44,511 bases of DNA from an uncultured Candidatus Pelagibacter sp. (GCA_905618895.1 CAJQTA010000023.1:1-44511), one strand, 5' to 3'; shown: positions 1 to 9,635, counted from the first letter of the stretch. The notes: generated by a model not told the origin, from the sequence alone. Numbers and translations: made by a program.

Positions 1-2
1 AC

Positions 3-866
3 CATGAAGATTTTGACGAACTTCAAAATATTATTAGTTCTTGGGACAGCCATTTTAAAAACAATTCAGACTTAATTTTTTTAGGTAAAGATTTTAAAGA
101 TATTGAAAAAGCAAAAAAAAACAACAAAACAGCAATTTTTTTTGGTTTCCAAAATTGCTCACCTATCGAAGATGATATTGGCTTGATTGAAAAGGTTCAT
201 GATCAAGGATGCAGGTTTATGCAACTTACATATAACAATCAATCGTTACTCGCCACAGGTTGTTATGAAAAAAATGACAGCGGTGTTACCAATTTTGGAA
301 GAGAAGCAATTAAAGAAATGAATAGAGTTGGCATAGTAATTGATATGTCTCATTCAGCAGAACAAAGCACGCTAGATGCAATTGATATTAGTGAAAAACC
401 GATTGCAATTACACATGCTAATCCAAGTTTTTGGCACATAGCAAAAAGAAATAAATCAAATGACTTGTTAAAAACTTTGGCTGACAGTGGAGGAATGCTA
501 GGATTATCTTTATATGCTCATCACTTAAAAGATGGCAGTGATTGTAGTTTAGAAAGTTTTTGCGAAATGACAGCAAAAACAGCAGAAGTTATGGGTGTAA
601 AAAATATTGGTATTGGAACAGATTTATGTCTAAATCAGCCAGATAGCATAGTTGAGTGGATGAGGAATGGAACTTGGACTAAAGCAAAAAATTATGGAGA
701 AGGATCTAAGAATAAGCCTGGCTTTCCAAAACAACCTGATTGGTTTTTAGACGCAAGAGGATTTAAAAATTTAGAATCAGGGTTAAAAAAAATTGGATTT
801 GATGAAGATGAAGTAAATGGAATTCTAGGTAATAATTGGTACAATTTTTATAAGGGCATAAATTAA
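3..866 (+). CDS. Membrane (renal)-type dipeptidase, peptidase M19 family, 5'-truncated by window edge
   Basis: Frame is open from nt 3 (HEDFDELQNIISSWDSHFKNN...) into the listed ORF; M19-like motifs LTYNNQSLLATGCYE, VIDMSHS, AITHANP, IGIGTD. Confidence 0.85.
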   Translation, partial: HEDFDELQNIISSWDSHFKNNSDLIFLGKDFKDIEKAKKNNKTAIFFGFQNCSPIEDDIGLIEKVHDQGCRFMQLTYNNQSLLATGCYEKNDSGVTNFGREAIKEMNRVGIVIDMSHSAEQSTLDAIDISEKPIAITHANPSFWHIAKRNKSNDLLKTLADSGGMLGLSLYAHHLKDGSDCSLESFCEMTAKTAEVMGVKNIGIGTDLCLNQPDSIVEWMRNGTWTKAKNYGEGSKNKPGFPKQPDWFLDARGFKNLESGLKKIGFDEDEVNGILGNNWYNFYKGIN

Positions 867-2527
867 TGAAAGTAGAGTTAAGAGATCCAAATATTATAAT
901 GAAATTATCTAGATTGGGATCCTTTCATCAATCAAAATTGTCTTTTTTAAGAAGTTTTTTAAAAGAATTTAAAGACTGGGAATATAAGAAGGATTTATTT
1001 AATTTAGATGAATTTGGTTACGGTGAAGCTATTTATTCATTTAAAAAAAATAATAGAGTCTACTCTTTAATTTGTTTTGCAAATAAACTGAATGAAAATG
1101 AAAGATCAGACAGAGTTATAGCAACAAAGTGGGATGCTGCTTTTACACTTCATGATGGCGTTCCAACAAAAAAAGATATTGAAAGATTAAAAAATGAAGT
1201 TCCAAAACAAGAAATAGGTAGACTTTCATATAAAGAATTAACTTTATCTAGGGCAAATAAGTCAGTACGCGTATTTAATCATGTCGTTGAGAGTTTAAGC
1301 AAAGGAATTCAGCCAGATATTAATTTGCTATCTAAGGTTGGATACTTGTACAGAACCACAGCAGTTTATGGTTCTGGTAAATTTGGTTTAGCTGATAGAT
1401 TTAGAATCAAGAATAGAAAAGAAATTTATGGACCATTTCGTCTTGAAATGATGTTAGTTTATCTGGTTAGACAATTTACTTTTGACCAAGTTAATCATGT
1501 AGCAAAAAACAAAAATCCACAAAAAGCAGTTAATTTGGATCCAGAAATATGTAAAAACTTAGGAATAGGTAACTCCACAGGATTGGGTATGGCACCATTT
1601 ATAGTTAACCACCCAACACTTTTAAATAACTGGGTATATGCAAGGGAGATGGCTTTAAAAAATATAAGAGAAATTAAAAATATAAAAGCTGCACACTACG
1701 ATTTATTTAAGAGTTGTTTGAAAAAATCTATTAAAAATATAACTTCATGGAATACAGAAAGTGAGTATCAGCAAAAAAAAATAAAATCATTATTGAAAGA
1801 CTTAAATATTTTTATTGGTTTTCTTGAAAAAGAATTTGATTTTTCAAAAAAATATGCATTTAATGAAATTTATTTATGGTTAGAAAAAAACTCTGAAGTT
1901 GAATGCATAGAATATGTTGTTTCAATGATGATGGAGCCATATGATGATATTATTGCTCCACTAATTAACAAAATGAGCTCAGAGGAAGAAAAATATTTTA
2001 ATATACCAACCGATAGAACCGTTTCTCAATTAAGAATTATATTAGAAGATAGGTACTCCAAGATACTAAATATAGATTTTTCAAAAAAAGAAAATAATCA
2101 AAACTTTTGGTTTATTTCTAAAAACAAAGAAGAACCAAGATTGGCAGATAGATTTGAGGAAAATGGGTCAGATTTAGAGCAGCCACTTGCTATAGCAAGA
2201 GATATAAAAAAACTTTATGAAACATTGTCATTATATAAGAATAGCTCAACAATTGATAAATTTTTAGCAAAGAATTCTGATTTAAGACACGTTGTTAGAA
2301 GAGCTTTTATAATTGAAAAATTTCCCTATTCAGAAATACAGGATAATACAATAGGCAAGTCTATTATGCCAATCGATATGTTAAGATTAAAATTATCTTT
2401 TTTTGGAGCATTAAAATTTGACCCAAGATCAGATAAATGGTTAAGAATATGTATGTTTCAAGGAGCACCACTACCAGAACAGCTAAAAAATTATGACGAT
2501 CATTGGGTTTATAACTCACTTAATTAA
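866..2527 (+). CDS. Conserved hypothetical protein, 553 aa
   Basis: Long ORF overlapping the upstream stop by 1 nt (TAATG); no recognised domain. Confidence 0.8.
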   Translation: MKVELRDPNIIMKLSRLGSFHQSKLSFLRSFLKEFKDWEYKKDLFNLDEFGYGEAIYSFKKNNRVYSLICFANKLNENERSDRVIATKWDAAFTLHDGVPTKKDIERLKNEVPKQEIGRLSYKELTLSRANKSVRVFNHVVESLSKGIQPDINLLSKVGYLYRTTAVYGSGKFGLADRFRIKNRKEIYGPFRLEMMLVYLVRQFTFDQVNHVAKNKNPQKAVNLDPEICKNLGIGNSTGLGMAPFIVNHPTLLNNWVYAREMALKNIREIKNIKAAHYDLFKSCLKKSIKNITSWNTESEYQQKKIKSLLKDLNIFIGFLEKEFDFSKKYAFNEIYLWLEKNSEVECIEYVVSMMMEPYDDIIAPLINKMSSEEEKYFNIPTDRTVSQLRIILEDRYSKILNIDFSKKENNQNFWFISKNKEEPRLADRFEENGSDLEQPLAIARDIKKLYETLSLYKNSSTIDKFLAKNSDLRHVVRRAFIIEKFPYSEIQDNTIGKSIMPIDMLRLKLSFFGALKFDPRSDKWLRICMFQGAPLPEQLKNYDDHWVYNSLN

Positions 2528-3139
2528 ATGAAATCTTTAAGTGAAATTGAAACGGTATCAAAAAGGTCAACTAAGGCTGCTGGTTTTTCTTGGGGTATTG
2601 CTGAAGAAGTTGGAAAAAATACCAGGATGCTAGAAACTTTTGGATTAAGTGGAATAAAAAACTTAAATTATTATTTTCAAATTAGAAATAATAAAAAATT
2701 TGAAAAATTAAATCTTGTTAGTAATGAAAATAAAAAAACAAAACTTGAATTTTGCCCGATTATTGCTGGATTAAGTTTTTTAGACCAAGTTAGATCTCTA
2801 GAAAGTTTCAAGGAAATTAGTTTTGAAAATATTGGTTACCCAATACTTTTTTTACCATTTATAAGTAGGGCCTCAGAAGTTATTGGAAAGAAACTAGAAT
2901 TAAAAATAGATAATAGAATTTTTTTATTAAATTATAATAACAGCATATACTCAAATTCTTTGAATAATGGTATTGTATCAATTGGAAATACCGTTAAAAT
3001 TACATTTCAAGAAAATAAAGATTCCTTTGACGAAAATGAATGGAATGACCTTTATAAATTATCAGAAAATACATTTGTTGAAGAAACTGATAGTTTAAAA
3101 CAAGCTGGAGCAGGAGCGGGCCTAACTGATAATGACTAA
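2528..3139 (+). CDS. DUF3726-like protein
   Basis: N-terminus SLSEIETVSKRSTKAAGFSWGIAEEVGKNTRMLE resembles DUF3726; directly abuts the preceding ORF. Confidence 0.65.
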   Translation: MKSLSEIETVSKRSTKAAGFSWGIAEEVGKNTRMLETFGLSGIKNLNYYFQIRNNKKFEKLNLVSNENKKTKLEFCPIIAGLSFLDQVRSLESFKEISFENIGYPILFLPFISRASEVIGKKLELKIDNRIFLLNYNNSIYSNSLNNGIVSIGNTVKITFQENKDSFDENEWNDLYKLSENTFVEETDSLKQAGAGAGLTDND

Positions 3140-3302
3140 AGATTCAGATAATTTAAACCCTAAAAAAAAAGATTTAGAAGAATTTAATGATTATTGTGAA
3201 GAATGTAAAAGGGAAGACAAAAGTGTTTCACAAAATTTGATACTGACAGGTCTTAAAATTTGTGAATCTTGTAGAGTTTCAAAGACTATTTTTCCAATTT
3301 AG
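3132..3302 (+). CDS. Small (56 aa) putative zinc-ribbon protein, CxxC...CxxC
   Basis: Read by hand, absent from ORF track: MTKDSDNLNPKKKDLEEFNDYCEECKREDKSVSQNLILTGLKICESCRVSKTIFPI; overlaps the DUF3726 gene by 8 nt. Confidence 0.6.
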   Translation: MTKDSDNLNPKKKDLEEFNDYCEECKREDKSVSQNLILTGLKICESCRVSKTIFPI

Positions 3303-3868
3303 CTAATTGTGCCGGAGCTCAATTTAAGAAACTGACTTACTGTAAATAATATTAAAATAATAATTGGTGCCAATACAATCGCAGCTGACTTAAATATATT
3401 CTTGTAATTTAAAATTTGATTTATACCCACTATTAATGTTGCGTTATACCAGATATAAGTCACAAATATTAAATAAAAAAAACTTGTATCAAAAACAAAT
3501 GCATTGAATATTAATGGTGAATGAGCGTAGCCAACTGTAATAAAAATTTTTCTAAAATTACATTTTGTTAATTTACTTGGAAAAAGAACTGTTCCAATAA
3601 AATATAGATACACTGTTTTTATGGTCCAAATAATTGCTGCCCCAATAATAATGCTCCTTAAGTTTGGACCTTTGATTGAACCAATATTAAAACCTGCACT
3701 AAAAAATTCTAAAAAAACACTATTTGGAATTATGCTTATGATTGATACAATGAGCATTATGATCAAAGCAAAATAAATTGCTGCTTCGTTAAAATTATTA
3801 TCATCTTTATAAAAAGTTTTATCAGCTTTTAGTGATTTGATTATGATATTGAAAAATACAGAAATCAT
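3299..3868 (-). CDS. Yip1-family-like integral membrane protein
   Basis: 189 aa with several hydrophobic helices; Yip1-like pattern. Confidence 0.6.
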   Translation of the reverse strand: MISVFFNIIIKSLKADKTFYKDDNNFNEAAIYFALIIMLIVSIISIIPNSVFLEFFSAGFNIGSIKGPNLRSIIIGAAIIWTIKTVYLYFIGTVLFPSKLTKCNFRKIFITVGYAHSPLIFNAFVFDTSFFYLIFVTYIWYNATLIVGINQILNYKNIFKSAAIVLAPIIILILFTVSQFLKLSSGTIS

Positions 3869-3978
3869 TTTTTATTTTTTTTACTATTTTTTTGAGCTTT
3901 ATAAGAAATAAACAGTGGAAAGAATATTAAAGCAATTACAATAGTTATGCAAACCACGATTATGAAATTTTTTGTCAT
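3865..3978 (-). CDS. Small (37 aa) single-TM protein
   Basis: Read by hand: MTKNFIIVVCITIVIALIFFPLFISYKAQKNSKKNKK; ATGA overlap with the downstream Yip1-like gene. Confidence 0.5.
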   Translation of the reverse strand: MTKNFIIVVCITIVIALIFFPLFISYKAQKNSKKNKK

Positions 3979-3984
3979 TATTTA

Positions 3985-4006
3985 TGGGGGAGTTTTACCT
4001 CCCCCA
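3985..4006 (-). terminator. Intercistronic hairpin downstream of the GcvT-like gene
   Basis: GGGGGAG / CTCCCCC stem (7 bp plus a flanking T-A pair), 6-nt loop; no strong U-tract on the minus strand. Confidence 0.45.
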
Positions 4007-4016
4007 AAAAATTAAT

Positions 4017-5375
4017 TTAACCTTTTACGACTTCTCTAGTATTTGCGTTAAAAGATTCTTTAAATGGAATATCCACTACTACTGCATCAACAGGTGTTCC
4101 TGGAGTATCAGAGTACTTTGCTGGTAAATGAACTTTATATTTAGTTCCAGCTTTACCTTTAGGAAAACCATTAGCATTTAATGTTCCATCAAATGGCACA
4201 TACCCCATAGCAATATTTTGCTTTTTCTCTGGGTGATACCAAGGAGATGTAATGAATCCAACTGGATCTCCACCATCTTCATTTGATACTAACCAAAAAT
4301 CAGGAGCATACTCTTCAATAGGCTTTCCACCCATTTCAAGTCCAACTAACTGAAGCTTATAAGGTTTTTTACCACCCTTAATTTCAGCACCCATTTTTTC
4401 TAGAGCAGCTTTACCTACATAGTCAGCTTTCTTATCCCATTCGCCTTTACCCGATAATGAAACTTGATAACCAAGGTTACACTGAAAAGGGTTGTGTTGA
4501 TGGTCCATATCTTGTCCCCAAGAAAGAATTCCAGCTTGAATTCTTCTATGGTGAGCAGGAGCAATAACCATTAGTTGATGTTTTTTTCCTGCATCAAGAA
4601 CTGCATTCCACATATCATCTGCATATTTAGTTGCTTCTCTCAAGTAGATTTCATAGCCAGCTTCTCCAGAGAAGCCAGATTGTGAAATTACACAACTTCT
4701 TCCACCAACTTTAACTTCAGCTAAACCGTAGAAAGGCATGTTGTCTAAATCAACTTGATCACCAAGTAAATCTTTCATTAGTGCTTTAGATTTAGGTCCT
4801 TGGATTTGTACTGGACACACATCAATTTCTTCAATTGTGCAATCAAATCTACCATCAGCATTAACACCCTGAAGGTACATACCAATGTCAGAGTCTGAAA
4901 GAGAAAACCAAAATTCATCTTTTGAAATTCTAAGAAGAATTGGATCATTTAAAACACCACCATAAGTATTACATAAAATTACATATCTTGCTCTCATTGG
5001 TGATATTTTAGTGGCATCTCTAGTTATTACGTAGTCTGTAAACTTTTCTGCATCCGGACCCTTAACTCTAATTTGTCTTTCAACAGCAACGTTCCACATT
5101 GTAACGTGATTAACAATTGCATCGTACTCTACCATTGCACCACCATCCTCTGGTTTTACATATCCTCTTGGATGATAAATACGATTGTAAACAGTTGCTC
5201 TCCAACAACCAGCTTCCATTGATAGATGCCAGTATGGAGATTTTCTTACTCTTGTTGAAATTAACAATTCAACTTTTGTAGGTCCACTTTGTCTTAAATT
5301 GTATGGTACTTCACGATCTGATTGATCAACTGAAGTAGCATGTTTTAGTTTAGTATAGTCAAATTCATTAGACAT
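4017..5375 (-). CDS. GcvT/aminomethyltransferase-fold protein, probable THF-dependent demethylase
   Basis: 452 aa; GcvT-like motifs (VQIQGPKSKALM, SGFSGEAGYEIYL); overlaps MTHFR by 8 nt. Confidence 0.8.
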   Translation of the reverse strand: MSNEFDYTKLKHATSVDQSDREVPYNLRQSGPTKVELLISTRVRKSPYWHLSMEAGCWRATVYNRIYHPRGYVKPEDGGAMVEYDAIVNHVTMWNVAVERQIRVKGPDAEKFTDYVITRDATKISPMRARYVILCNTYGGVLNDPILLRISKDEFWFSLSDSDIGMYLQGVNADGRFDCTIEEIDVCPVQIQGPKSKALMKDLLGDQVDLDNMPFYGLAEVKVGGRSCVISQSGFSGEAGYEIYLREATKYADDMWNAVLDAGKKHQLMVIAPAHHRRIQAGILSWGQDMDHQHNPFQCNLGYQVSLSGKGEWDKKADYVGKAALEKMGAEIKGGKKPYKLQLVGLEMGGKPIEEYAPDFWLVSNEDGGDPVGFITSPWYHPEKKQNIAMGYVPFDGTLNANGFPKGKAGTKYKVHLPAKYSDTPGTPVDAVVVDIPFKESFNANTREVVKG

Positions 5376-6096
5376 AACCGTTCTCCTTCAACCACTTGTT
5401 AGTTTCCTTCAAGCCGCCGAATGTATAAATGTGGAAGTTATTTGTAAACTTTTTCACTTTCCCAATTAAATCATTAGGGTCTTTAGGTTTCAACAAATCT
5501 AACGCCTTAGTAAAATTAGACTTAAGAAAATTAATGGAATTTTTTGCCCCTACGATATTAGCAAATTTTATTAAGCTAGATATTTTCATTGGCCCAGTAA
5601 TTCCTACATGCACTGGCACTGACTGCTTAGAAACGTAATCTACAATAGGTTGACTATCAAGTAACCACTGGGTTACAATATAGTCAGCATAAGGCTTTTT
5701 ATCTATCATAGCTTTTTCTAATTCTGTATCGGAAATATCTGGACTTCCTTCTGGGTGTCCTGCTATTCCTATTTTAATTCCTTCAAAAAATCCTGTTTCA
5801 AGTATTTGAATTGAGCTATCAAATTTACCAACTGGATCTCTACTTCCTCCAATTACTAAAGCTTGCTTAACACCAACATCTTTGCATTTTGAAACATAGT
5901 CTTTTAATTGATCTTCATCAGCAATTGATCTTGCTGGAAAATGTGGAACTGGGTTAAATCCTTTTTTTACTAAATCACCAGATTTTTCAGCAGTCTCTTT
6001 ATAGTCTCCACCTGGAAGCATAGTAACATAAACATCCTTCACAGGAGGTAAAGTTTCTATTTCTGTATGTGGTCCAATCTCAATTGAAAAGTTCAT
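5368..6096 (-). CDS. Short methylenetetrahydrofolate reductase (MetF-like)
   Basis: 242 aa; VYVTMLPGGDYKET, NPVPHFPARS, GIAGHPEGSPD, VHVGITGPMK. Confidence 0.75.
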   Translation of the reverse strand: MNFSIEIGPHTEIETLPPVKDVYVTMLPGGDYKETAEKSGDLVKKGFNPVPHFPARSIADEDQLKDYVSKCKDVGVKQALVIGGSRDPVGKFDSSIQILETGFFEGIKIGIAGHPEGSPDISDTELEKAMIDKKPYADYIVTQWLLDSQPIVDYVSKQSVPVHVGITGPMKISSLIKFANIVGAKNSINFLKSNFTKALDLLKPKDPNDLIGKVKKFTNNFHIYTFGGLKETNKWLKENGYV

Positions 6097-6196
6097 TTTT
6101 CGGATAATTATCTATTTTAAAAAGCCTGTCAAAGAAATTCATCTCATAACTAGAAAAATTTGTTGCCAAAATTTTTGCTCATGATAATTTTTTTAA

Positions 6197-7393
6197 ATGT
6201 CTAAAAAGGTCAAAAATCAAGTCTTATCTGATATTCTAGAAATTGAGAAAATTAAGAGTGTCAACCAACCAATCGACAAGGCGCATGGCTTGCCAAACGA
6301 GTGTTATACAAGCACTGAATATTTAGAATATGAGAAAGAGAAAATTTTTAAGGATAAATGGCCTGTAATAGGGGTAGGAAGCTCAGTTCCAAACCCAGGA
6401 GACGCTAAGCCATACAACCTGTTAGGGATCCCTTTAATTATAATAAGAGGTAGGGACAACAAAATAAGAATATTTCACAACGTTTGTAGCCATAGAGGGT
6501 TTAAGCTTTTAGAAGAGCCTTGTTCTCTAAAAAACATTTTAAGATGTCCTTATCATTCTTGGGCATATAATTTTGAGGGAAAATTAGTAGCTACACCACA
6601 TATTGGAGGTCTAAATATTCACGAATCAGAAAAATTTGATAAAACAAAAAGTAATTTAAAAGAAGTTAGAGCCAAAGTTTGGATGGATATGATTTTTGTT
6701 AATATTAACAATAATGAAGTAGAGTTCAAAAAATATATCAAACCATTAGAAGATAGATGGTTAAAATTTATATCTAAAGAAGATCAAAATTTATTAGTTC
6801 ATTCAAATAATAATGGATATTTTAATTTAGAAGTTAAAAGTAATTGGAAATTTGCAATTGAAAATTATTGTGAAAGTTATCATTTACCAACAATTCATCC
6901 AGAATTAAATAAAGTGTCAAATATTAGTGACCATTATCACATTCAAGGATTACCAAACAGGTTTGCAGGACAAGGAAGTAATAAATATATTCAACCAATT
7001 AAAGGAAATAAAATCTTTAATAATTTTCCAAATTGGCCAAAAAACTTAAGCAAGAAAGCAGAATATATTGCTCTTTTCCCAAATGTAATGATTGGTTTAC
7101 ATATAGATCATGTCTATATATTTTGGCTAGAACCTATTGCGGCAAACAAAACTAAAGAACACTTAGAAATGTATTATATAGGAAAAGAAAGTGCTAATGG
7201 TAAAGAATTAGAAAGCATGAGAAAAGAAAATACAAAATTTTGGAAAGAAGTAATGTCGGAGGATATAAAGGCTGTTGAAGGTATGCAAAAAGGTAGAAGT
7301 TCGCCAGTTTATAATGGTGGAAATTTTTCTCCAGTAATGGACAATCCAACTCATCAATTTCACAAATGGATTGCTAATAATTTAACTGAATGA
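6197..7393 (+). CDS. Rieske non-heme iron oxygenase alpha subunit
   Basis: CSHRG...CPYHSW Rieske ligands; ENYCESYHLPTIHPEL mononuclear iron motif. Confidence 0.88.
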   Translation: MSKKVKNQVLSDILEIEKIKSVNQPIDKAHGLPNECYTSTEYLEYEKEKIFKDKWPVIGVGSSVPNPGDAKPYNLLGIPLIIIRGRDNKIRIFHNVCSHRGFKLLEEPCSLKNILRCPYHSWAYNFEGKLVATPHIGGLNIHESEKFDKTKSNLKEVRAKVWMDMIFVNINNNEVEFKKYIKPLEDRWLKFISKEDQNLLVHSNNNGYFNLEVKSNWKFAIENYCESYHLPTIHPELNKVSNISDHYHIQGLPNRFAGQGSNKYIQPIKGNKIFNNFPNWPKNLSKKAEYIALFPNVMIGLHIDHVYIFWLEPIAANKTKEHLEMYYIGKESANGKELESMRKENTKFWKEVMSEDIKAVEGMQKGRSSPVYNGGNFSPVMDNPTHQFHKWIANNLTE

Positions 7394-7401
7394 AAAAATA
7401 A

Positions 7402-8031
7402 ATGTCAAAAAAAGATGTTGGAAATAAAATCCCTATTTATAAACTAAAAACTACTGAAGAGGTAATGGGTTTTTATGATGATTGGGGAGATAAAGACAAA
7501 TATAATAAAGATATGGTTAATTGGAATTACACTGGTCCAAAGGAGACAGTTAATACCTTTAAAAAATATGCTGAAAACAAAAGTATATTAATATTTGATG
7601 CGGGATGTGGAACTGGGCTTGTTGGAAAAGAATTAAAAAAATTTGGATATAATAATTTTCATGGAGCAGACTTATCTAAAACTTTATTAGAAACAATTCC
7701 TAAAGATTTATATAAAAAATTAGATAAAGTAGACTTAAATCTACCCATTAAAACTAATGATGATTATTATGATGCAGTTATGTGTGTTGGAACCTTTACA
7801 TATGCTCATGTAAAACCTAATGCTTTAGACGAATTTATACGAATTACAAAAAACAAAGGTTTAATTTGTTTCACTATTAATGAAGGAATTTACAAAGAAT
7901 ATGGTTTTGATAAAAAGATTGAAGAATTGGAGAAAAATAATAGATGGAAAAAAATTGAATTTTTTAAATCAGAATATATTGCTAGTAAAAATGTAAATGC
8001 TTGGTTAGGTCTCTATGAGGTTAAAAAATAA
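7402..8031 (+). CDS. Class I SAM-dependent methyltransferase
   Basis: IFDAGCGTGLVGKEL motif I; YDAVMCVGTF. Confidence 0.8.
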   Translation: MSKKDVGNKIPIYKLKTTEEVMGFYDDWGDKDKYNKDMVNWNYTGPKETVNTFKKYAENKSILIFDAGCGTGLVGKELKKFGYNNFHGADLSKTLLETIPKDLYKKLDKVDLNLPIKTNDDYYDAVMCVGTFTYAHVKPNALDEFIRITKNKGLICFTINEGIYKEYGFDKKIEELEKNNRWKKIEFFKSEYIASKNVNAWLGLYEVKK

Positions 8032-8032
8032 A

Positions 8033-8440
8033 ATGAAAATAATATTAATAATGGGTCTACCCGGATCAGGAAAAACAACTTTAGCAAACGAACTTGCTCC
8101 CTTATTGAATGCAAAAAGACTTAATGCAGATGAGGTAAGAAAAGAAGCAAATGATTGGGATTTTTCAGAGGATGGGCGAACAAGACAAGCTAAAAGAATG
8201 GCAAACTTTGCAAAAAAAATAAAAGAAGAAGGAAGCCATGTAGTTGCAGATTTTATCTGTCCAACACCAGAAGCAAGAAGTCTTTTTCCAGCAGATTTTG
8301 TTATTTGGCTGGATACAATTAAAGAAGGAAGATTTGACGATACAAATAAAATGTTTGTAAAGCCTGAAAAATTTGATTGTCAGGTTACAACGCAAAATGC
8401 TAAACATTGGGCACCAAGAATTGCTGAAAAAATAAAATAA
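8033..8440 (+). CDS. APS kinase-like P-loop kinase
   Basis: Walker A GLPGSGKT; LNADEVRKEANDWDFSEDGRTRQAKRMANFAK resembles the APS-kinase core; start moved to the ATG at 8033 (ORF track begins 8015). Confidence 0.7.
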   Translation: MKIILIMGLPGSGKTTLANELAPLLNAKRLNADEVRKEANDWDFSEDGRTRQAKRMANFAKKIKEEGSHVVADFICPTPEARSLFPADFVIWLDTIKEGRFDDTNKMFVKPEKFDCQVTTQNAKHWAPRIAEKIK

Positions 8441-8453
8441 AAAAGAGGGTAAA

Positions 8454-8828
8454 ATGACATACCAATGGGACAATAGAAAACCAACAGCACAAATGCTTGG
8501 AAGATGGCAACCATTTCATGATGGTCACTATGCATTATTTAAAGAAATTGTAAAAATTACAGGGCAAGTTTGTATTCAAATAAGAGATGTTCAAGGAGTA
8601 GATGATAATCCTTTTGATTTTGAAACAGTTAAAAAAAATATTGAAGATAGATTAAATCCAGAATTTAAAGAACAATTTAAAGTTATGCTGGTTCCAAATA
8701 TTACTAATATCAGTTACGGAAGAGGTGTGGGATACAAGATCGAAGAAGTTGTTCTCTCTGAAGAAATACAAAAAATTTCAGCTACAAAAATAAGAGCCAA
8801 GATGAGAGAAGACGGTAAATTAGAGTAA
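8454..8828 (+). CDS. Cytidylyltransferase/NMNAT-like nucleotidyltransferase
   Basis: GRWQPFHDGHYALF (HxGH) and ISATKIRAKMRED signature; upstream AGAGGG. Confidence 0.75.
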   Translation: MTYQWDNRKPTAQMLGRWQPFHDGHYALFKEIVKITGQVCIQIRDVQGVDDNPFDFETVKKNIEDRLNPEFKEQFKVMLVPNITNISYGRGVGYKIEEVVLSEEIQKISATKIRAKMREDGKLE

Positions 8829-8855
8829 AGAGCAACGAATGCTAGACTTAAAAAT

Positions 8856-9635
8856 ATGACTAGTAATATTAAAATAAAAAAAATTAATAAAGATATAGCA
8901 TCAATAATTATTAATGAGCCCAAGACTTACAATGCTCTTTCTTTTAAAAATTTAAGTGATTTAATCAAATCTTTTAAAAAACTTGATGATGATACAAATA
9001 TTAAAGTAATAATTATTGAAGGATTAGGAAAAGGTTTTAGTGCAGGTCATAATTTAAAAGAAGTAAGTGGACTTAAAAAAAAAAATAAATATCAAAAACT
9101 TTTTAGCCTTTGCTCTAAATTAATGCTTCAGATAGTTGAAGGTAAAAAACCAGTTATCGCAAAGGTGCATGGAGCAGCTTTTGCTGCCGGATGTCAATTA
9201 GTTGCTAGTTGTGACTTAGCTTACAGCACTCATAGTGCAATTTTTGCAACACCAGGTGTTAATATTGGACTGTTTTGCAGCACTCCTATGGTTGCAGTTA
9301 GTAGAAAAGTGAACAGAAAAAGAATGATGAAGATGCTTTTAACTGGCGAACCAATAAAAGCTAATTATGCAAAAGAAATTGGCCTAATTAATGATTGTTT
9401 CTCTAAAGTACAACTGAATAAGGAAGTTTTAAAAGTTGCAAAAACAATTGCTTCCAAATCTAATCTTACAATCAAAATTGGCAAACAAGCATTTTACAAA
9501 CAATTAGAAATGCCTTTACGAAAAGCTTATGCTTATACAAGCAAAATGATGACATTAAACATGATGGCTATGGATGCTAAAGAGGGAATATCAGCATTTT
9601 TAGAAAAAAGAACTCCAAAGTGGAAACATAAGTAG
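8856..9635 (+). CDS. Enoyl-CoA hydratase/isomerase family protein
   Basis: Crotonase fold; KGFSAGHNLKE, HGAAFAAGCQLVASCDLAY. Confidence 0.85.
   Translation: MTSNIKIKKINKDIASIIINEPKTYNALSFKNLSDLIKSFKKLDDDTNIKVIIIEGLGKGFSAGHNLKEVSGLKKKNKYQKLFSLCSKLMLQIVEGKKPVIAKVHGAAFAAGCQLVASCDLAYSTHSAIFATPGVNIGLFCSTPMVAVSRKVNRKRMMKMLLTGEPIKANYAKEIGLINDCFSKVQLNKEVLKVAKTIASKSNLTIKIGKQAFYKQLEMPLRKAYAYTSKMMTLNMMAMDAKEGISAFLEKRTPKWKHK

Noticed and set aside
8165-8473. 102-aa minus ORF opposite the APS-kinase-like gene
   Set aside because: Low-complexity Phe/Ser/Cys-rich product typical of antisense AT-rich sequence.
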